5,614 bases of DNA from assembly GCA_947494865.1 (NCBI GenBank), contig CANMAT010000310.1, forward strand, positions 1-5,614. Direction: 5' to 3'. Numbering within the stretch: the first letter of the stretch is position 1; the number at the start of each line of letters is the position of its first letter. Under the pieces are notes generated by a model. It was not told the DNA's origin and searched no databases. It saw only the letters and a list, made by a program, of their open reading frames with translations. The DNA is from Deltaproteobacteria bacterium (GTDB taxonomy: Bacteria > Myxococcota_A > Polyangia > Polyangiales > Ga0077539). Shown here piece after piece: positions 1-4,458 of the stretch. Position numbers and translations under genes: made by a program.

Positions 1-412
1 AACGTTCGCAGGCGAGGGCGAGCTCGCGGAGTTTCTCGCGCCGTGCGAGCTCCTCGTCGACATGCTGCCGCTCACGCCGGCCACCGCGTCGCTCCTCGAC
101 CGGCGCGTGCTGTCGATGCTCCCGCGCGGCGCGGCGCTGGTGAACGTGGCGCGCGGCAAGCACCTGGTCGAAGAAGACCTCGTGGCCCTCCTCGACGAGG
201 GCCACCTCGAGGGCGCTACGCTCGACGTGTTTCGTCACGAGCCCCTCGCCGACGAGAGCCCCCTGTGGCGTCACCCGAGGGTGACCGTGACGCCCCACGT
301 GGCGGCCATCTCGGTGCCCGAGCGCTGCGTCGCGCAGGTGGCCGAGAAGATCGCGCGCTTCGAGGCGGGCCTCGCCGTGACGGGCCTCGTCGACCTCGAC
401 GCGATGTACTAA
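1..412 (+). CDS. GhrA-like glyoxylate/hydroxypyruvate reductase, C-terminal part (5' end outside window)
   Basis: The frame is open from base 2 and gives 136 residues ending in TAA. The protein is the C-terminal part of an NAD(P)-dependent D-2-hydroxyacid dehydrogenase, a family whose members reduce 2-oxoacids such as glyoxylate or hydroxypyruvate in the cytoplasm. All three catalytic residues of the family are visible: Arg51 in NVARG, Glu80 in FRHEPL and His99 in TPHVAA (numbered from the first visible residue). LPLTPAT near residues 22-28 and the LWRHPRVTVTPHVAA block resemble the GhrA subgroup more than phosphoglycerate or lactate dehydrogenases. A typical GhrA is about 310 residues, so roughly 175 N-terminal residues, including the GxGxxG nucleotide-binding loop, lie left of the window. 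The stop codon overlaps that of the convergent radical SAM gene. The substrate is inferred from similarity only; another 2-hydroxyacid is possible. Confidence 0.87.
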   Translation, partial: TFAGEGELAEFLAPCELLVDMLPLTPATASLLDRRVLSMLPRGAALVNVARGKHLVEEDLVALLDEGHLEGATLDVFRHEPLADESPLWRHPRVTVTPHVAAISVPERCVAQVAEKIARFEAGLAVTGLVDLDAMY

Positions 413-1422
413 ACCGCCTTGAATTCCAGCGTCCCGTGGTGCTTCGCGTAGTCGGCGCGCACGCCGCCGCAGCGGTCGCGAACGCTGCACGACGCGCACC
501 CGTCGGGGTAGAGGCCGCCCTCGAGGGGAGAGGTCTCGAGGCGAAAGCGATGGCCGCCCGGGTTGGTCACGAGCAGGTCGAGGTCGCGCGCCGAGAAGAG
601 GCACGCGCGATGGCTCGCGGGCACCGTACACGCCGGCGTGTGGAGCGACGTGATGAAGTCGGGCCGCACCGACAGCCCGAGATCCATCGCCTCGGTGACG
701 AAGGGCATCACGTCGGCGATGCGCGGCACCTCGTCGCGCACCTCGCGCGACGCGTCGTCGCTGGCCGAGAGCATCCAGAGGTTGTAGCGCTCAACTCCGA
801 GCGGCGTGTACGCGCGCACCATCGCGGGGATCTCCGCCGCGTTGCGCTTGTACACCAGCACATCGGCCTCGAGCGCGAGGCCCTGCGCGCGGCACTGCAC
901 CATCGCCTGGAGCACGAGCGCGTGGCACCCCGGCGTGCGCGTGAGCGCGTCGTGCGTCTCGGCCGTGGCGCCCTTGATCGCGAGGTTCACCTCCGTCACG
1001 CCGGCCTCGACGCACTTTCGAACGTACTCGGGGTAGGCGAGCATCATTCCGTTGGTCTGGAGCTTCACGCGCGCGTAGCCCATGCGCCGCGCCTCGCGCG
1101 CCACGGCGAAGAGCTCGCGGCGCAGCGTGGGCTCGCCGCCGCCGATCCAGAGGCAATCGGCGCCCTGATTGCGACCGAGCGCGAGGTTCGCCATCGTCTC
1201 GCGGGGGCTCATGGCGGGCGAGCGGTCGACCACCGAGAAGCACCCGAGGCAGCGGTTGTTGCACTCGTACGAGGGCGTGAGCTCGAGCCATCGGAGCCGA
1301 CGCATCAGAAGGCCCCCCGCACGCGCGAGGGCTTCTGCGGCGCGAAGCGACACGGCCGGGTAGCGCGCGACATCAGGGCGAGATGAGAGCCCCTGCGCGG
1401 CGCCGTCGTCAACGGCTGTCAT
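409..1422 (-). CDS. radical SAM protein with SPASM/Twitch-like C-terminal cysteines
   Basis: This is a 337-residue radical SAM enzyme. The CX3CX2C cluster motif is Cys54, Cys58 and Cys61 (ECNNRCLGC); it should bind a [4Fe-4S] cluster that cleaves S-adenosylmethionine. GGGEP at 94-98 and LQTNG at 121-125 are the usual SAM-binding and barrel-strand motifs. The C-terminal third carries Cys265, Cys274, Cys309, Cys312 and Cys318. The CX2CX5C spacing of the last three, followed by GGVRADY, resembles SPASM or Twitch extensions that hold an auxiliary Fe-S cluster, as in peptide- or small-molecule-modifying enzymes. The SPASM signature is incomplete, with no following CX3C. No precursor peptide or maturation partner is visible, so the substrate is unknown. 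The ATG at 1422 has no clear ribosome binding site. An internal ATG at 1305 (Met40), 14 residues before the cluster, is preceded by a run of six G on the coding strand and could be the true start. Confidence 0.88.
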   Translation of the reverse strand: MTAVDDGAAQGLSSRPDVARYPAVSLRAAEALARAGGLLMRRLRWLELTPSYECNNRCLGCFSVVDRSPAMSPRETMANLALGRNQGADCLWIGGGEPTLRRELFAVAREARRMGYARVKLQTNGMMLAYPEYVRKCVEAGVTEVNLAIKGATAETHDALTRTPGCHALVLQAMVQCRAQGLALEADVLVYKRNAAEIPAMVRAYTPLGVERYNLWMLSASDDASREVRDEVPRIADVMPFVTEAMDLGLSVRPDFITSLHTPACTVPASHRACLFSARDLDLLVTNPGGHRFRLETSPLEGGLYPDGCASCSVRDRCGGVRADYAKHHGTLEFKAV

Positions 1423-1451
1423 GCGCGCTCAAGGGCGTATAGGTTGGCGCG
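1416..1451. promoter_or_regulatory. candidate divergent promoter region between radical SAM and hydroxylase genes
   Basis: Only 29 bases separate the two divergent start codons (ATG ending at 1422 on -, GTG at 1452 on +). The single AT-rich patch reads TATAGG on + (1438-1443) and TATACG on - (1441-1436), so one near-symmetric element could act as a -10 box both ways. On + there is a CTGTCA match to the -35 consensus (4 of 6) at 1416-1421 with a 16-base spacer. This would place transcription start at or just before the GTG, implying a leaderless or nearly leaderless mRNA, consistent with the absence of a Shine-Dalgarno sequence. No convincing -35 was found for the - direction. This rests on pattern matching only. 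Confidence 0.3.
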
Positions 1452-2270
1452 GTGAACGCCTTCGTCGCCGTGTATGGCGGCCTCGCGCTCGTGGGCGCGC
1501 TCATGGCCATCGCGCAGCGCGCGTGGCCGGCGCGCGACGTGCCGCCCGTGTTCCATCGCTCGCGGTCGACGGACCTCGCATGGTGGCTCTTCTCGCCGCT
1601 CGTGACGGGCACCTTCACGCGGGTGTTTACCCTGGGCCTCGCGGCGTCGCTCGCGTGGGGTCTGGGCTACGGGCTCGACGCGGGCGCGATGATCCGCGCG
1701 CTCCGGGGGGTGCTCCCGTGGCGCCCGTGGACGCACGCGCTCGGCTGGCAGTGGGTCGAGGCGCTCGCCGTGGCCGACCTCGTGGGCTACTGGAGCCATC
1801 GCCTGCGCCACACGCGCTGGCTGTGGCCCTTTCACGCGGTGCACCACAGCGCCACGCGCCTCGACGGCCTCGCCGCGGCGCGCATGCACCCCCTCGACGA
1901 CCTCGTCGACAACGTGCTCGTGGGCGCCGTGACGCTCACCCTCTTCGACGCGCGCGTGTTCGCACTGCTCGGCCCCACGCTCATCGTGCACACGGTGTTC
2001 ACCCACGCGGCCGTCACGTGGGATCTCGGGGCGCTCGGGTACGTGCTCGTGTCGCCCACGGCGCACCGCTGGCACCACGAGGTTTCGAAGGCGCTCCCGG
2101 GGTGCAACTTCGCGGGGATGTTCTCGCTCTACGACGTGCTCTTCGGCACGTTCTACCGGCCCCGCGGGGCGCCCCCGGAGCGCTTCGGCGCGCCGGGAGC
2201 GCGCGTGCCCGAAGGCCTCTGGAGACAGCTCGCGCACCCGTTCCGTGCGCTCCTCGCGCGGGTCGATTGA
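1452..2270 (+). CDS. sterol desaturase / fatty acid hydroxylase superfamily membrane protein
   Basis: This 272-residue integral membrane protein belongs to the di-iron fatty acid hydroxylase/sterol desaturase superfamily, which uses O2 to hydroxylate or desaturate lipids at the membrane surface. The histidine clusters are present in order: HRLRH (His116, His120), HAVHH (His128, His131, His132), His180 and His185, and HRWHH (His205, His208, His209), followed by Asn219. Hydrophobic stretches near 5-22, 44-72, 100-114 and 152-180 fit about four membrane segments with the His boxes on one face. Length is normal for the family. The GTG start has no ribosome binding site and sits close behind a possible -10 element, so a leaderless message is plausible. 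The aminotransferase gene follows closely on the same strand, probably in one operon. The substrate (sterol, carotenoid, fatty acid or ether lipid) cannot be told from the sequence. Confidence 0.9.
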   Translation: MNAFVAVYGGLALVGALMAIAQRAWPARDVPPVFHRSRSTDLAWWLFSPLVTGTFTRVFTLGLAASLAWGLGYGLDAGAMIRALRGVLPWRPWTHALGWQWVEALAVADLVGYWSHRLRHTRWLWPFHAVHHSATRLDGLAAARMHPLDDLVDNVLVGAVTLTLFDARVFALLGPTLIVHTVFTHAAVTWDLGALGYVLVSPTAHRWHHEVSKALPGCNFAGMFSLYDVLFGTFYRPRGAPPERFGAPGARVPEGLWRQLAHPFRALLARVD

Positions 2271-2304
2271 TCCGGGCGGTGGTTCCGTGCGATCACCGGA
2301 CGCC

Positions 2305-3564
2305 GTGAGCGAAACGAATTTCACGGCCTTTCGCGCGGTGCCTCGCACGGGCGTCATCTATGTCACCACCGAGGCGCAGAAGCTCGGCTTCCGCTACGGC
2401 GCCGAGGGGTGGTGCAACCTCGGTCAGGGCCAGCCCGAGACGGGCCCGCTGCCCGGCGCGCCGCCGCGCATCACGGGCCTCACCATTCACACCGACGACC
2501 AGGAGTACGCCCCCGTACCCGGCCTGTGGGAGCTGCGCGAGGCCGTCGCGGGCATGTACAACGAGCTGTACCGCAAGGGCATGGGCTCGAAGTACAGCGC
2601 CGAGAACGTGTCGATCTCCGGCGGCGGGCGCGTGTCTCTCCTGCGCGCGGCGGCGGCCCTCGGCAACGTGAACCTCGGGCACTTTCTGCCCGACTACACG
2701 GCCTACGAAGAGCTGCTCGACGTGTTCCGCCTGTTCTCGCCCATTCCCATTCTGCTCGACCCGGCGCGGGGCTACGAGTTTACCGCGGGCGAGTTCGAAC
2801 GCGAGGTAGTGGGCCGCGGCCTCGGCGCCGTGCTGCTCTCGAACCCCTGCAACCCGACGGGTCGCCTCGTCGGCGGCGAGGCCCTGCGCCGCTGGCTCTC
2901 GGTGGCGCGCGAGTACGACTGCGCCCTCCTCGTCGACGAGTTCTACTCGCACTACATCTGGAACGCGGCGCCCGGCGTCGAGGCCCCGATGGAGAGCGCC
3001 GCGCGCTACGTCGAAGACGTCGACCGCGACCCCGTGGTGATCTTCGACGGCTTCACCACGAACTGGCGCTACCCCGGGTGGCGCATCACGTGGACGTTGG
3101 CGCCCAAGCCCGTGATCGAGGCCGTGGCGAGCGCGGGGTCGTTCCTCGACGGCGGCGGTTCGAAGCCCATGCAGCGCGCGGCCTGCGAGGTGGTGACCGC
3201 CGAGCACGCGCGCGTCGAGACCGCGGCCATTCAGAAGGCCTTCGGGCGCAAGCGCGAGATGCTGCTCGGGCGCCTCAAGGCCATGGGCGTGCGCTTCGAC
3301 CGCGACCCCGACGGAGGCTTCTACGGCTGGGGCTCGGTGGCCGGGCTCCCCGCGCCCTTCAACACCGGCATGAGCTTCTTTCGCGCCGCCCTCGAGCGTC
3401 AGGTGATCACCGTTCCCGGCGAGTTCTTCGACGTGAACCCCGGCAAGCGCCGCCTCGGGCGCGCGTCGCGCTTCCGCGACCACGTGCGCTTCTCCTTCGG
3501 CCCCGAGGAGCGCGTGATCGCCGCCGCGCTCGACCGCCTCGAGGCCATGGTGCGCGGCGCGTAG
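2305..3564 (+). CDS. fold-type I (class I/II) aminotransferase-family protein lacking the catalytic lysine
   Basis: The protein has 419 residues from the GTG at 2305 and resembles class I/II PLP-dependent aminotransferases over its whole length. Visible elements are EYAPVPGLWELREAV near the N terminus, NPCNPTG (Asn180 start) and DEFY (Asp211, Tyr214), whose counterparts contact the PLP ring, Arg260 in the GWR motif (PLP phosphate), and Arg395 in HVRFSFG (substrate carboxylate). At the Schiff-base position, where the family motif reads [GS]-x-[ST]-K-x2 with R eight residues later, this protein reads GFTTNWRYPGWR. Thr252 (ACG at 3058-3060) replaces Lys, so normal transamination is not expected. 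AAG to ACG is one base, so a sequencing error must be excluded. GTG at 2287 or 2245 are alternative starts; the 2287-2304 stretch contains CGA and TCA, rare codons here, and 2245 would overlap the upstream gene, so 2305 is preferred. It probably shares an operon with the hydroxylase. Confidence 0.87.
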   Translation: MSETNFTAFRAVPRTGVIYVTTEAQKLGFRYGAEGWCNLGQGQPETGPLPGAPPRITGLTIHTDDQEYAPVPGLWELREAVAGMYNELYRKGMGSKYSAENVSISGGGRVSLLRAAAALGNVNLGHFLPDYTAYEELLDVFRLFSPIPILLDPARGYEFTAGEFEREVVGRGLGAVLLSNPCNPTGRLVGGEALRRWLSVAREYDCALLVDEFYSHYIWNAAPGVEAPMESAARYVEDVDRDPVVIFDGFTTNWRYPGWRITWTLAPKPVIEAVASAGSFLDGGGSKPMQRAACEVVTAEHARVETAAIQKAFGRKREMLLGRLKAMGVRFDRDPDGGFYGWGSVAGLPAPFNTGMSFFRAALERQVITVPGEFFDVNPGKRRLGRASRFRDHVRFSFGPEERVIAAALDRLEAMVRGA

Positions 3565-3567
3565 CCG

Positions 3568-4320
3568 TCACCGTGCGGCGTCGATGAGCCGCTGCGCGAC
3601 CGACGCGCGCGTCCACACCGCGAGGCTGTCGCCCCCCACGCAACGATCGCTCCCGCGCGAGAGCACCCCCACGATGCGCCCCGTCCGCGCGTCGAGCAGG
3701 GGGCTCCCGCTGTCGCCGCCGCAGGTACCCTCGCCCGTCACCACCTCGTCGTCGCGCACGGCGACCACGCGCACCCCCGAGCGCGTGTAGCGAAGCCCGA
3801 CGCCCGCGCGCGGCGAGTCTCCGCGCAGCCCGTAGCCCACCACGGTGACGGCGTCGCCTTCGCGCGGGAGCGCGCGGTCGTCGACCGCGAGCGGCGCGAT
3901 CTCCGTGAGCGCGCGGTCGAGCACGAGCACCGCCGCGTCGGCGCCGCAGAGGCGCCTTCCAGCGGGCACCACGACCCGCGCGACGTAGGCCGCCGTCGGC
4001 CCGCGGAGGGCGTCTTCGTCGGTCACCACACGCAGCGACGCGGCGGGCAGGTCGCCCAGCACCTGGCGTCGCGCGCTGCAGTCGATGAAGTCGACCGTCG
4101 CGCTCACGCAGTGACGCGCCGTGAGCACCAGCCGCGGAGCCACGAGCGCGCCCGTGCAGAGCTCGCCCGCGCGCGTGCGAATCGCCACCACGGCGGGGTG
4201 CCTCCCGCGGTCGCGCGCGCCGCGCACCACGTCGTCGACGCGCTCGTCGTCGCCGCGCTCGGCGCTCGCCGCGCAGGCCGTGAGAAGACACGCAGCCACC
4301 AGCATCACCCATCGGTTCAT
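3568..4320 (-). CDS. trypsin-like serine protease, predicted lipoprotein
   Basis: This is a 250-residue chymotrypsin-fold (family S1) protease. The catalytic triad is visible: His70 in LTARHC, Asp118 in GADAAVLVLD and Ser194 in GDSGSP. Cys55 and Cys71 match the disulfide flanking the active-site His, and Cys190 and Cys217 the one bordering the specificity pocket; Cys81 and Cys115 could form a third. The residue six before Ser194, Asp in trypsin, is Gly188, so Arg/Lys specificity is not supported. The N terminus (MNRWVML, then a hydrophobic run ending LLTAC) is a lipoprotein signal with Cys16 as the lipidated residue, so the protein should be exported and membrane-anchored, probably facing the periplasm or cell surface. 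The frame stays open upstream to 4446, but the ATG at 4320 is chosen because it gives the signal peptide and has a strong ribosome binding site. No canonical IVGG activation site is seen. Confidence 0.92.
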   Translation of the reverse strand: MNRWVMLVAACLLTACAASAERGDDERVDDVVRGARDRGRHPAVVAIRTRAGELCTGALVAPRLVLTARHCVSATVDFIDCSARRQVLGDLPAASLRVVTDEDALRGPTAAYVARVVVPAGRRLCGADAAVLVLDRALTEIAPLAVDDRALPREGDAVTVVGYGLRGDSPRAGVGLRYTRSGVRVVAVRDDEVVTGEGTCGGDSGSPLLDARTGRIVGVLSRGSDRCVGGDSLAVWTRASVAQRLIDAAR

Positions 4321-4327
4321 CGTCAGG

Positions 4328-4333
4328 CTCCTT
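4328..4333 (-). promoter_or_regulatory. ribosome binding site of the protease gene
   Basis: On the - strand AAGGAG lies seven bases before the ATG that ends at 4320. It is the only strong Shine-Dalgarno match in the window and decides the start of the protease in favour of the shorter, signal-peptide-bearing form. Confidence 0.8.
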
Positions 4334-4365
4334 CGCGGCGGTGCGGTCGCAAGCCCGTTACCAGC

Positions 4366-4391
4366 GCTTGAAACAAGCACTTTTCGAAGTG
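4366..4391. repeat. two adjacent short hairpins in the protease leader region
   Basis: Two inverted repeats abut. The first, 4366-4378, is a 5-base stem GCTTG/CAAGC around AAA. The second, 4378-4391, is a 5-base stem CACTT/AAGTG around TTCG, which reads CGAA on the - strand. They share base 4378, so both stems cannot be complete at once. They are 46-71 bases upstream of the protease start, in the least GC-rich part of the gap. They could be part of a 5' leader or an operator; no promoter for the protease could be assigned with confidence. Confidence 0.4.
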
Positions 4392-4395
4392 ACAC

Positions 4396-4448
4396 GGTGG
4401 CGGATCGGGGTGGCGAGGGGGTGGCGGAGGGGTGGCGGCCCGCCACCC
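4396..4448. repeat. 11-base G-rich direct repeats plus an inverted copy
   Basis: GGGGTGGCG occurs three times with an exact 11-base period (4407-4415, 4418-4426, 4429-4437). A partial fourth copy, GGTGGCG, lies at 4396-4402, offset by 13 bases from the same core in the next copy. An inverted copy, CGCCACCC, follows at 4441-4448 and pairs with the last direct copy. A spacing of about one helical turn puts the copies on one face of the DNA, as in arrays of protein-binding sites. Runs of G at 4407-4410, 4417-4421 and 4429-4432 also make a quadruplex possible on the + strand. The array lies 76-128 bases before the protease start and just after the kinase stop. Function is unknown. Confidence 0.6.
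4430..4448 (-). terminator. possible terminator hairpin of the hybrid kinase gene
   Basis: A perfect 9-base inverted repeat around a single central C (GGGTGGCGG/CCGCCACCC) begins 10 bases after the kinase TAG on the - strand. It would make a very stable GC stem in the mRNA. No U-tract follows it on the - strand, so it is not a standard intrinsic terminator. It may be a non-canonical terminator, an mRNA 3' stabiliser, or simply the junction of the last direct and inverted repeat copies. Confidence 0.3.
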
Positions 4449-4458
4449 GCGCGGGGCG

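Noticed and set aside
43..1386. Long open frame on + covering the whole radical SAM gene
   Set aside because: It is antisense to a gene with clear motifs, is dominated by Arg, Ala, Gly and His, and has no recognisable domain. Such frames are expected opposite GC-rich genes with few A/T third positions.
2293..3483. Long open frame on - opposite the aminotransferase
   Set aside because: Low-complexity composition and no motifs; it is a composition shadow of the + gene, as are the long - frames at 1419-2357 and 4358-5479.
4321..4446. N-terminal extension of the protease by 42 residues
   Set aside because: It would bury the lipoprotein signal peptide, run through the repeat array, and ignore the strong AAGGAG site placed correctly for the ATG at 4320.
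4430..4448. Standard intrinsic terminator
   Set aside because: The stem is strong, but no T-run follows on the - strand, so only a low-confidence, non-canonical call is justified.
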